Origin: Deltaproteobacteria bacterium
GTDB lineage: Bacteria; Desulfobacterota; Desulfovibrionia; Desulfovibrionales; Desulfovibrionaceae
Assembly: GCA_031280335.1 (NCBI GenBank)
Contig: JAITGZ010000024.1
Location: forward strand, 1-6,691
Length of the DNA stretch: 6,691 bases
Direction of reading: 5' to 3'
The notes under the pieces are model-generated. The model worked only from the letters and a program-made list of their open reading frames with translations, made no database searches and was not told the DNA's origin. Below are positions 1-6,627 of the stretch, piece after piece. Both the position numbers and the translations under genes were made by a program. Every line of letters starts with the position of its first letter. Positions within the stretch are counted from its first letter, which is position 1.

Positions 1-948
1 GTGCCGCCTAAAAATCCTTTTGCTCCGCTGCGCGATGGCATTCTTATTTTTGATCCGGCGGCCAGCGGCCGGCGCCTGGTCCGGCGTCAGCTGGCCGGCT
101 TGCCCTATCAGATTCTGGAGGCGCACAGCCCGCGTGAGGCCGTTAAAATCTGCGCCGCGCGCCCGGTGGGGCTGATCATTATGGATGCGGACCTCACCGA
201 GGCCGAAGCGCGGGAAGCCCTGCACAAAATCCAGGCGGAAGATGCCCAGCGGGGGCGCGCGCTCACTCCGGCCCTGGCCCTGCTGGCGCACGAATCCCAG
301 GCCGAACGCATGTTGAGTCTGGGCTGCGTGGAGTGTCAGGTCAAATTCGTCAGCCGGGCGGATTTTCAGCGCCTCATCCTGCGCCTTTGCCCCCATCCGG
401 AAGCGCCCTTCCTGCATCTGCCCCCGTCAAACGAAAATTACGCCCCGCAGCAAGACCCCCCTGGCGGCCAAGATGCCGCCAGGGCCGCAAGCGGCCGCAT
501 CCCCATGCTGGACTTGATCGTCCACAGCCTGGAGGCGGACGAACAAGCCCTGCGCGAAGCCGCAGCCGGGGCCGGTACCCCCGGTACCCCCCCCTGGGGC
601 AGCGCCCCCGATACCCCAACCGGGGGCGCTACCCCCGGTACCCCCGCCAAAGGAGCTAGCCCCTTTGGGAACCCCTCCGGGGGGTTGTCTTCGGCGGAGC
701 TGGTTCAGGATCTGCGTGAACATTTAAGGAATCTGGAGCAGGCTGAAGCGGATATGGATCTTGCGGCTCTGGGCCGGGCCGCTTCCGGTTTGGCGCGGCA
801 GGGGTCCGGGTATGGGCTGGACAAAGTGGAGCGTATGGCTGTTTGCGTGTATGAAGCGGTCCAAAGCCAGGAAGAGGAGGCTGCCTTTGAACTTGCCCAG
901 GCTTTGGCCGAGCGCGTCCGGCGGCATATTGCCGATGCCCGTCCGTAA
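1..948 (+). CDS. Receiver-like / HPt-like two-domain protein (degenerate phosphorelay protein)
   Basis: Cytoplasmic signalling-type protein of 315 aa. Residues 12-130 look like a response-regulator receiver: a beta strand GILIFDP supplies Asp18, LIIMDADL supplies a candidate phospho-acceptor Asp62, and QVKFVS supplies the conserved Lys115. The second acid of the usual DD pair is Pro19, and the usual Thr/Ser before the AHE motif is Leu95. Residues 190-228 are a low-complexity G-T-P linker. Residues 230-310 follow the HPt four-helix pattern, with ASGLARQGSGYGL aligning to the motif AHxLKGxxxxxG, so the phosphorylatable His is Ser262. There is no DNA-binding domain. The GTG at position 1 gives a sensible N-terminus about 11 residues before the receiver, but upstream sequence is not visible, so an earlier start is possible. 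The 3' end overlaps the TRAP-like gene by 14 bp, which suggests an operon and a shared pathway. The domain calls are by eye; the exact role is unknown. Confidence 0.8.
   Translation: MPPKNPFAPLRDGILIFDPAASGRRLVRRQLAGLPYQILEAHSPREAVKICAARPVGLIIMDADLTEAEAREALHKIQAEDAQRGRALTPALALLAHESQAERMLSLGCVECQVKFVSRADFQRLILRLCPHPEAPFLHLPPSNENYAPQQDPPGGQDAARAASGRIPMLDLIVHSLEADEQALREAAAGAGTPGTPPWGSAPDTPTGGATPGTPAKGASPFGNPSGGLSSAELVQDLREHLRNLEQAEADMDLAALGRAASGLARQGSGYGLDKVERMAVCVYEAVQSQEEEAAFELAQALAERVRRHIADARP
574..645 (+). repeat. Nonamer (GGTACCCCC-like) tandem repeat coding for a Gly-Thr-Pro linker
   Basis: Eight consecutive 9-bp units are in register at 574, 583, 592, 601, 610, 619, 628 and 637. The units at 574, 583 and 637 are identical (GGTACCCCC), 628 and 610 are close variants (GCTACCCCC, GATACCCCA), and the others are diverged. 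Nine bp equals three codons, so copy number can change without breaking the frame. The repeat encodes GTP GTP PWG SAP DTP TGG ATP GTP between the receiver-like and HPt-like domains. A run of eight C (587-594) lies inside it. Confidence 0.8.
647..686 (+). repeat. Two adjacent inverted repeats inside the linker coding region
   Basis: The first palindrome spans 647-668: arms CCAAAGG and CCTTTGG surround the self-complementary GCTAGC, with a single A/C mismatch on each side. The second, 670-686, pairs AACCCC with GGGGTT over a 5-nt loop. They follow the nonamer repeat directly and still code for the linker (about AKGASPFGNPSGG). This strongly structured block may be a small palindromic insertion or a by-product of repeat expansion. 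Confidence 0.6.
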
Positions 949-1963
949 GACAATCCTGTTTCTTTGCCTGTTCCGGCTGCTCTGTCTGTCCGGCGCGGCC
1001 GCGGCCGAACCGTTGGAGGAGGAGGTCTTCGTCCTCCATCTGGCCTGCATGTATCCGGAGGATCATCCCGTGCAGCGGCGGGTGCTGCGCCCCTGGGCTG
1101 CGGAGCTGGCCCGTCTGAGCGAAGGGCGGCTGCTCATCCGCCTGTACCCGCCCAAGTCCCTTGTTCCGGAAAAGGAGCAGGCCCAGGCTGTGCGTCTGGG
1201 CAGCCTGGATATGGGGCACGCTCCTCTGTCCGCCGCCCCCGCGATCTTTCCCCTGAACCAGGCTTTGGGGTTGGATCTGGAGCTGAAAAACCCCTTGAAC
1301 GCCCAGGCCGCCTTTTGGCGCGTCTATGCGGAGCTGCCGGAAATACGCAATGAATTCGGCGGCATAAAAATTCTGGCCCTGCACGCCCGCCAGCCTTATG
1401 ACCTGTATATGTTCCAGGATGGTATTTACGGCGCGGATGATCTGGAAGACAAGCGCCTGCTGGCGGACGCTTCGCCCGCCGCCTTGGGGCTGATCCATCT
1501 GGGGGCCGACGCCCTGCCTCAACTTTCCCGGCAGACAACCGACACGCTGCGGAGTAAAGCCGATGGCGCCCTGCTCACTGCGGATCAGGCCGCCTTTGCG
1601 TCTTTGCGGGACTTTCGTCAAATCGCGCTGGCCGGGCTGCCCGGCGGCGCTTGCTGGTTGGGCATGCACCAGGGGCTGTGGGATGCCCTGCCGCCGGATC
1701 TGCGCAAAATACTTGCGGAAAACAGCGGACTTGAGCTATCCCTGGCCCTGGAGCAAGCCTTGCGGGAGGCTGCCCGCGCGGAACTCCAAAGGCTGAAGGA
1801 AGCCGTACCTGAAATCCACTATCTTTCCGCCCAGGAAAGGGAAAAACTGCGCCTCCTGACCCGGCAGCCCCTGCTGGATCTGTGGATGGAACACGCCCAG
1901 CAGACCGGCCTGAGCAATCCCCGCGCCCTGTACGACAAGATACGCCGTATAGTTCATAAATGA
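935..1963 (+). CDS. DctP/TRAP-type periplasmic solute-binding protein
   Basis: A 342-aa protein resembling the substrate-binding subunit (DctP/SBP family 7) of TRAP transporters. Residues 1-24 form a signal peptide: the basic start MPVRK, a hydrophobic core ILFLCLFRLLCL, and an Ala-rich site with likely cleavage after Ala24. The mature part shows family landmarks: GRLLIRLYPPKSL then an EKEQAQAVRLGSLDMG block (64-94), a KADGALLTADQAA segment (208-220), a WLGMHQGLWDALPPDLRKIL segment (241-260), and a long C-terminal helical region. The frame is open further upstream, but the ATG at 935 is chosen because it begins the signal peptide; it overlaps the preceding gene's stop by 14 bp, and no strong Shine-Dalgarno is seen. 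No DctQ or DctM membrane subunit is visible. By eye, the Arg that binds the substrate carboxylate in typical TRAP proteins aligns with Leu176, so the ligand may be atypical or the protein may be a sensor. The family call is fairly sure; the ligand is unknown. Confidence 0.8.
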   Translation: MPVRKTILFLCLFRLLCLSGAAAAEPLEEEVFVLHLACMYPEDHPVQRRVLRPWAAELARLSEGRLLIRLYPPKSLVPEKEQAQAVRLGSLDMGHAPLSAAPAIFPLNQALGLDLELKNPLNAQAAFWRVYAELPEIRNEFGGIKILALHARQPYDLYMFQDGIYGADDLEDKRLLADASPAALGLIHLGADALPQLSRQTTDTLRSKADGALLTADQAAFASLRDFRQIALAGLPGGACWLGMHQGLWDALPPDLRKILAENSGLELSLALEQALREAARAELQRLKEAVPEIHYLSAQEREKLRLLTRQPLLDLWMEHAQQTGLSNPRALYDKIRRIVHK

Positions 1964-1969
1964 CTGCCC

Positions 1970-3646
1970 ATGGAAGCGCGTTGTTTTGAAGTAAAGACGG
2001 AAGAAGCCGGGCAGAGGCTGGATTTTTTTTTGAGCCGCCGTCTGGCGGGGGCGCTTTCCCGCGCGAAGATCAAGCGGCATATTCTTGAAGGTTTGGCGCG
2101 TTTGAACGGCCTGGCGCAGGACAGGCCGGATCGGCTTCTACAGGCCGGGGAGCGGGTGGAAATACTCCTTGCTTTAACCCCGGCCCCGCCCGGCGCGGAG
2201 CCCGGCGAGCTGCCGGTGCTGTATCAGGATGAGGATCTGGCCGTGCTGAACAAGCCGGCCGGTCTTTCCGTCCATCCCAGCCCCGGCGAGCCTTCCGGCA
2301 CCTTGGTGAACCGTCTGCTGGCCCGCTTTCCTTCCCTGCGCGCTCAAGAGGGCGAGCGTCCCGGCATTGTGCATCGTCTGGACAAGGATACCAGCGGACT
2401 GCTCCTGGCGGCCCTGCGCGAAGACAGCCGTCTGGCCCTGAGCGCGGCCTTTGCCGCCCGCCTGCCCCGCAAGGAGTATCTGGCTTTGGTTTACGGCGTG
2501 CCTTCCCCCGGCGCGGGCGTGATTGACGCCCCTCTGGGGCGGCACAGCCGGCAAAAGACCAAGATGACCGTACGCCCCAAAGACGGGCGCCCGGCCCGCT
2601 CGGACTATCGCGTTCTCCATGCCGAGCCGCGCGGGCGCTTCAGCCTTCTGGCCGTGCGCATTCACACCGGGCGCACCCATCAGATCCGCGTTCATCTGGC
2701 CCATATAGGGCACCCTGTCATGGGCGACGCACGCTATGCGGATCCTCAGACAGCGGCCCGCGCCCTGGGGGGCCAGGCAGGCGCGGAGCGGGATGATTTT
2801 TGGCGCGCTCCCGCCTCGCGCCAGCTTTTGCACGCCTGGAAGCTGGCTTTTCCACATCCCTGCCGGCGCGATGCCGCGGGCGGGCCCCTGGAATTGAGCT
2901 TTGTCTGCCCGCCGCCGGAGGATTTTATTGAGGCCGCTTTGGCCCTTTCCGCCCGGACGCGGCGGCTCATCCTCACCGGCAACCCCGGCTGCGGCAAATC
3001 CAGCGCCCTGCGGCTGCTGCGCGAACGCGGCGTGCCGGTGTGGAGCGCGGATCAGGCTGTGGCCCGCCTTTATGCTCCGGGGGCGGACGGCTGGCTGCTG
3101 CTCCGGCGCCGTTTCGGCATGCGCTTTATGGCGGAAGCTCCGGGCCTTGCCCCCCCGCCCATAGACAAAAAGGCGCTTTTCGCCGCCATGTGCGCTGAAC
3201 CCGGACTGCGCCGGGAGGTGGAGAGATTGATCCACCCCCTGGTGCAGGCGGATATGCGTCTGTTTTTCCAGGGTCTTGAGCGGCTCTCCCCCCCCTGCCC
3301 GCTGGCGGCGGCGGAAATTCCGCTTCATTTTGAGGGCGCGCCGCACGCCGCGGACTCCGGCGCGGATGAACGCCCCCTGGTGGCGGGGGTACATTGCCCC
3401 CTGGAAATAAGGGCGGCAAGGCTGCGCCAAAACCGCAGCTGGTCGGAGGCCATGATTGCCCGGATGGAAAGCTGGCAATGGCCTGAAGAAAAAAAAATGG
3501 CCGCCGCCGATTTCGTCCTGGATAACAGCGGGCCGCCGGACAAGCTGGCCCTGGAGGTGGACGGACTCTTGCGCCTTTTGGAAGAAAAACGCCTGCAAAG
3601 CCGCGCCGGCCTGGAGCAAACCCTGCGCGGCCTGATGCAGGGCTGA
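1970..3646 (+). CDS. Bifunctional RluA-family rRNA pseudouridine synthase / dephospho-CoA kinase fusion
   Basis: A 558-aa fusion of two normally separate cytoplasmic enzymes. Residues 14-60 are an S4-like RNA-binding domain. Residues 81-325 are an RluA/RluD-type pseudouridine synthase: LAVLNKPAGLSVHP, the catalytic motif HRLDKDTSG with nucleophile Asp138, and GRTHQIRVHLAHIGHPVMGD near 234-253. RluD-type enzymes modify 23S rRNA uridines; the exact target cannot be read here. Residues 331-540 are a CoaE-type dephospho-CoA kinase, which phosphorylates dephospho-CoA to CoA: P-loop GNPGCGKS (337-344), SADQAVARLY with Asp361, RLIHPLV (419-425), EIPLHFEGA (449-457), the lid region with Arg485 and Arg489, and ADFVLDNSG (513-521). 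The P-loop departs from the usual GGIGSGKS, and a Gln common in the family after the lid aligns with Trp502. The start follows the TRAP-like stop by 6 nt with no Shine-Dalgarno, so translation is probably coupled. Domain identities are strong; retained kinase activity is likely but unproven. Confidence 0.93.
   Translation: MEARCFEVKTEEAGQRLDFFLSRRLAGALSRAKIKRHILEGLARLNGLAQDRPDRLLQAGERVEILLALTPAPPGAEPGELPVLYQDEDLAVLNKPAGLSVHPSPGEPSGTLVNRLLARFPSLRAQEGERPGIVHRLDKDTSGLLLAALREDSRLALSAAFAARLPRKEYLALVYGVPSPGAGVIDAPLGRHSRQKTKMTVRPKDGRPARSDYRVLHAEPRGRFSLLAVRIHTGRTHQIRVHLAHIGHPVMGDARYADPQTAARALGGQAGAERDDFWRAPASRQLLHAWKLAFPHPCRRDAAGGPLELSFVCPPPEDFIEAALALSARTRRLILTGNPGCGKSSALRLLRERGVPVWSADQAVARLYAPGADGWLLLRRRFGMRFMAEAPGLAPPPIDKKALFAAMCAEPGLRREVERLIHPLVQADMRLFFQGLERLSPPCPLAAAEIPLHFEGAPHAADSGADERPLVAGVHCPLEIRAARLRQNRSWSEAMIARMESWQWPEEKKMAAADFVLDNSGPPDKLALEVDGLLRLLEEKRLQSRAGLEQTLRGLMQG
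2023..2031 (+). repeat. T9 homopolymer in the S4-domain coding region
   Basis: Nine consecutive T encode part of D18-F19-F20-L21 in the pseudouridine synthase/CoaE fusion. Runs this long are unusual in such GC-rich coding sequence, and a one-base slip would end the protein early. Confidence 0.7.
3489..3497 (+). repeat. A9 homopolymer in the CoaE-domain coding region
   Basis: Nine consecutive A encode part of E507-K508-K509-M510 just before the conserved ADFVLDNSG segment. This is a possible site of polymerase slippage. Confidence 0.7.
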
Positions 3647-3791
3647 AGCCTGATCCCCGCCGGCCTTGCATGTCCGACCCCGCGCCCACCCGGGACGGAT
3701 TGCTTCGCAGCGCTAAATAATTCAGCATTATGGCCGATATATAAGGTTGAGGCGCTGGCGGCGGCCGGGCGTTATCCAAGGACAGTAAAGT
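3647..3791 (+). promoter_or_regulatory. Intergenic region with an AT-rich island, probable promoter of the zinc-knuckle gene
   Basis: This 145-bp gap separates the cluster from the zinc-knuckle gene. Its first two thirds are GC-rich, while 3714-3744 is an AT-rich island containing TAAATAAT and TATATA (3738-3743), which could serve as a -10 element. A TTGCTT at 3700-3705 resembles a -35 box, but its spacing to the best -10 candidates is poor, so no exact promoter is assigned. No sigma-54 GG/GC pair fits. No convincing terminator with a T-run follows the upstream gene, so some read-through is possible. Confidence 0.35.
3778..3782 (+). promoter_or_regulatory. Shine-Dalgarno site (AAGGA) of the zinc-knuckle gene
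   Basis: AAGGA lies 9 nt before the ATG at 3792. It is the clearest ribosome binding site in the window and fixes the start of the 908-aa gene. Confidence 0.75.
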
Positions 3792-6518
3792 ATGATTTTT
3801 TTAAAGGCATTGAAGAGCGGCGAGAAGGAGGATGCCGGCGATTTTCTGCTGGAGGGCGGCGGCTATGGCTTATGGGTGAGCTGGTCCGGCAAGGCCAATG
3901 CGGTATTGGAACAGACTTTGGCGGATTATGGCGGCATCAGGGTTGGCGCGGCGGCGGAGCAGGCCTTGTGGTTTTTCTTTTCTGTGGATGTTTTTCTGGC
4001 GGCGGCCAAGCTGGATGTGTGGGGCAAGTACAACTCCATGACGGTGTGCATCCAGATTTTCGAATCATCGCTGCGCTGTTTTGCTGACGGGCGGCGCGAA
4101 CTCGTTGCCGGGCCGGAGATTTGGGAGCAATCCGTTGAAGAGCCTGTGGATTTTAAAATCTACGTGCACATGGCGGCGCTGCCCAAGGATATGGCCCTGT
4201 CCGGCATCACTTTGCTGCCGGCGGCGCGGCCGCATACTTTTTGCGCCGGGGATTGGCGGCACATCCAGGCGGATCAGCGTCTGCCCTACAAGGGCACTTT
4301 ATCCTGGTTTGCGGTGCTGCGGCCTGTGGGCAGCGTTACGGACAAGAATTTTCAAATTGGCTGGCGCGATTTTTACACCAAACTGGAGGATGTGCTCCAG
4401 CGCAACAAGCTGCGTTTTATTCTGAACGATTATTTTCTGATGATGCCGCTGGATTCTCTGCGTGAGATGCGCCAGTGGTGCCGTGATTATCTCAATCTGG
4501 TGGAGCGCTGCAAGGCCGACGAAAAGGAGGGTTTTTACTGGCCCTGCGTCATGGCCGTAACGGACAGAAAAAAGCTGCACCTGAACAATGACCTGCCGAA
4601 CAGCATGGGACTGGACTGGAGCCAGCTCATGCCCGATTTCCCCTATCTGTCCCTGCGCGACGGCGTGCTTTTGGGCGAGGGCTTCCAGATTTACGAGGTT
4701 CCTTTCAGCCAAAGCCGTTCCGGCGCCGGCGACTGGTGCAACGTCAGCCTGGCAGGGGCGGAGGCGGAGCGCATCAAGAGCCTGCCCAACCTTGCCATAG
4801 GCGCTTTGAGCCGGGGGGAACACAAGCGCTGTTTCTATTGCGGGCAGCACAGCCACAGGAGCAGGGAGTGCCCCAGCCGCGAACTGGGGCAAAGCGGCGT
4901 GGAGGTGTGGGATGCCGTGGCCGCTTGCGGCCTGGAGAGCATGAAGACGGCCGTGGCCGAGATCAACCGGCGTCTGGCGGCCAGCCCGGAGTCCCTGGCG
5001 GAACTGCTGGGGGCGGAGGATGAAACCGGGGTGCTGACCAGGGCTGTTTTCAGCGTCAATACCACCACACAATTGCGCGGCGTGCCCATATTCTGGAAGA
5101 TGCGCGGCCGGGATCTGCCCAAGGTCATCCGCGAGCCGGATCTGGCCGAAGACGGCAACCCGGTGTGGGGCGTGCTGCGTTCCTTTGCCGGCCGCGATCC
5201 GGACATGCTGGACAAGGAAATGCACAGTCTGCAAATCCGTTTTCCCCGCGACTACAGGGTTTTTTCCCTGCACGGCTTCGTGGCCGTGGAGCGCGATGAG
5301 CCGCACAAGGCGGAGGAATACTGGCGGCAGGCGCACGCCCTTTGTCTGCCCGGCGTGGCCCAATCCTGGCATCTGTTTTTACTGGGGCGTCTGGCGGAGT
5401 GCCAGGGACGCTACTTTGAAGCCATCGCCCACTACGACAAGGTATTGGAAGCGCACAGAAACTGGGCGGAGGCGGAATACCGCAAACTGGTCTGCTACGT
5501 CAAAAGCGGCTTTGTGGGCCGCATCATCCCCACAGTCGGCCTGCTGCTGGGCAAAGACCCCAATTTTTTCAACCGCATGCTCCTGGACCCGGAACTGGAG
5601 CGCGGCCACGCCGCGGTCTTTTCCATCCTGGCCGTACACTGGAGCAGCGCGGAGACCCAGATTCAGGAAGAACGCACCCTGCTGCGCGGCCTCATGGACG
5701 AACTCGGTAAATGGTTTGTGGAGGGCAGCGAGTTTCTGGAAAAAAACCTCCAACACATCAACCACGTCCTGAGCGTAACCGAAATACGCAATTATGTGCC
5801 CTACCTGCGCGCCATGCACGGCCGCGAAAGGCTGGAGCGCGATTTTCAGCTCAAAGTCATGAACGAAATCAAGGGTTACAAGGATGTTTTCAGCAGATAC
5901 CTGGAACGCCTGGCCCACATCCGGGACGAGGCCGCCTGGTTTCCCTTCCCCAGGCTGCTCATGGAGTTTCACCGCAGCTACAATGACAGCGCCGCCACCC
6001 TGGCCTGGGTCATGCGCAACAACATGCACGTGCCGGAAATATTCAAAAAAGCGCAATCCCTGGTAAAACAAGAAGAAGAACGCATCACCGCCATGGAAAA
6101 ACGCCTGCTCCTCCTGCGCGTGGTGCGCGACAGCACTTTGTTTTCACTCATCGCGGCCAAAAAATTCTTCTGGATGGAACTGGCCGGGCTGGCCCTGGTG
6201 CTGCTGGTCTTCCCCCTGCTGCTCTACTACGGCAGCAAATCCGGCGCCCTGTGGATCTACGACATGATGATGAAACAACAATGGGCCATCCAAAAAGTCT
6301 CCATCATCATCATCTCCGCCCTCTCCGCCATGATCGCCGTGTTCTGGACCATCCTGCGCTTCGACCAGACCCGCGAAAAACTCTTCAACAAAGCCAGGGA
6401 AGAAGCCGAAGCGCACAGCGTGGAACGGGCCAAAAAAATGGAACAACGGCAGCAAAAGCTGAAACTGCAAAAACGACTGCAAACACGCGAACGCGCCGTA
6501 CAAGCCAGACGCGGATGA
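3792..6518 (+). CDS. Membrane-anchored CCHC zinc-knuckle / TPR-like protein of unknown function
   Basis: A 908-aa protein I do not recognise as a family. There is no signal peptide. Residues 1-340 are a mixed soluble region with no known motif. Residues 347-360 are a retroviral-type zinc knuckle, CFYCGQHSHRSREC, exactly C-X2-C-X4-H-X4-C (Cys347, Cys350, His355, Cys360), followed by Pro as is common in knuckles. Residues 489-560 contain two TPR-like helical pairs, the clearest being WHLFLLGRLAECQGRYFEAI with the hallmark G and A positions. Residues 600-780 are charged and helical. Two membrane segments follow, about 794-813 and 836-855, with a loop of about 22 residues. The tail 861-908 is helical with 16 Lys/Arg of 48, so both ends are predicted cytoplasmic. 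The ATG at 3792 has a good AAGGA site. The gene stands alone after a 145-bp gap. A nucleic-acid-binding or protein-scaffold role at the inner membrane is inference from the knuckle and TPRs. Confidence 0.9.
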   Translation: MIFLKALKSGEKEDAGDFLLEGGGYGLWVSWSGKANAVLEQTLADYGGIRVGAAAEQALWFFFSVDVFLAAAKLDVWGKYNSMTVCIQIFESSLRCFADGRRELVAGPEIWEQSVEEPVDFKIYVHMAALPKDMALSGITLLPAARPHTFCAGDWRHIQADQRLPYKGTLSWFAVLRPVGSVTDKNFQIGWRDFYTKLEDVLQRNKLRFILNDYFLMMPLDSLREMRQWCRDYLNLVERCKADEKEGFYWPCVMAVTDRKKLHLNNDLPNSMGLDWSQLMPDFPYLSLRDGVLLGEGFQIYEVPFSQSRSGAGDWCNVSLAGAEAERIKSLPNLAIGALSRGEHKRCFYCGQHSHRSRECPSRELGQSGVEVWDAVAACGLESMKTAVAEINRRLAASPESLAELLGAEDETGVLTRAVFSVNTTTQLRGVPIFWKMRGRDLPKVIREPDLAEDGNPVWGVLRSFAGRDPDMLDKEMHSLQIRFPRDYRVFSLHGFVAVERDEPHKAEEYWRQAHALCLPGVAQSWHLFLLGRLAECQGRYFEAIAHYDKVLEAHRNWAEAEYRKLVCYVKSGFVGRIIPTVGLLLGKDPNFFNRMLLDPELERGHAAVFSILAVHWSSAETQIQEERTLLRGLMDELGKWFVEGSEFLEKNLQHINHVLSVTEIRNYVPYLRAMHGRERLERDFQLKVMNEIKGYKDVFSRYLERLAHIRDEAAWFPFPRLLMEFHRSYNDSAATLAWVMRNNMHVPEIFKKAQSLVKQEEERITAMEKRLLLLRVVRDSTLFSLIAAKKFFWMELAGLALVLLVFPLLLYYGSKSGALWIYDMMMKQQWAIQKVSIIIISALSAMIAVFWTILRFDQTREKLFNKAREEAEAHSVERAKKMEQRQQKLKLQKRLQTRERAVQARRG
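4830..4871 (+). other. Coding segment for the CCHC zinc knuckle
   Basis: Fourteen codons spell C-X2-C-X4-H-X4-C with no deviation in spacing. The residue before the zinc-binding His is Ser rather than the usual Gly, and aromatic Phe/Tyr lie between the first two Cys, as in many RNA-binding knuckles. Basic residues flank it (HKR before, RSR within). Confidence 0.85.
6171..6356 (+). other. Coding segment for the C-terminal membrane hairpin
   Basis: This segment encodes two hydrophobic helices (about residues 794-813 and 836-855) joined by a short polar loop. Lys790-Lys791 before the first and the Arg/Lys-rich tail after the second fit an N-in/C-in topology by the positive-inside rule. Confidence 0.75.
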
Positions 6519-6535
6519 AAGCCGGAAGGTCAGTA

Positions 6536-6551
6536 CCAATGCTTCCATTGG
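6536..6551 (+). other. Perfect small hairpin downstream of the zinc-knuckle gene
   Basis: CCAATG pairs with CATTGG over a CTTC loop, 18 nt after the stop codon. No T-run follows, so it is not a classical terminator; it could protect the mRNA 3' end or belong to the hairpin array downstream. Confidence 0.55.
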
Positions 6552-6589
6552 CGATTCTTCATAAAAAATGTCATCTTCTATTCCTTTGT

Positions 6590-6616
6590 GGTCTGAGACC
6601 CCGGCCTTCAGGCCGG
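6590..6616 (+). repeat. Two abutting hairpins (start of a palindrome array)
   Basis: GGTCT-G-AGACC (6590-6600) is followed with no gap by CCGGCC-TTCA-GGCCGG (6601-6616). The second shares an inverted copy of its core with the hairpin at 6628-6647. The pattern is like REP/BIME elements or the structured ends of IS200/IS605-type elements; the window shows no transposase to decide. Confidence 0.5.
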
Positions 6617-6627
6617 ATATAGCAAGG

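Noticed and set aside
761..934. Upstream in-frame extension of the TRAP-like gene
   Set aside because: It would bury the signal peptide behind 58 Arg/Trp-rich residues and overlap the first gene heavily; the ATG at 935 starts the signal peptide.
656..1669. Long minus-strand open frame of 337 codons
   Set aside because: It lies opposite the receiver-like and TRAP-like genes, shows no recognisable domain, and such antisense frames are common in GC-rich DNA.
1960..1989. Nine-codon frame starting at an ATGA overlap with the TRAP-like stop
   Set aside because: It is too short, has no ribosome site, and overlaps the better start at 1970.
2174..3619. Long minus-strand open frame of 481 codons
   Set aside because: It is fully opposite the well-supported RluA-CoaE gene, and its translation is rich in Arg, Gly, Gln and Ala with no domain pattern.
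3655..3705. Possible sigma-54 promoter around TTGCA (3666) or TTGCT (3700)
   Set aside because: Neither has the GG dinucleotide at the required distance upstream.
4299..5372. Minus-strand open frame of 357 codons
   Set aside because: It is opposite the zinc-knuckle gene, which has a good ribosome site and clear motifs; the antisense product has none.
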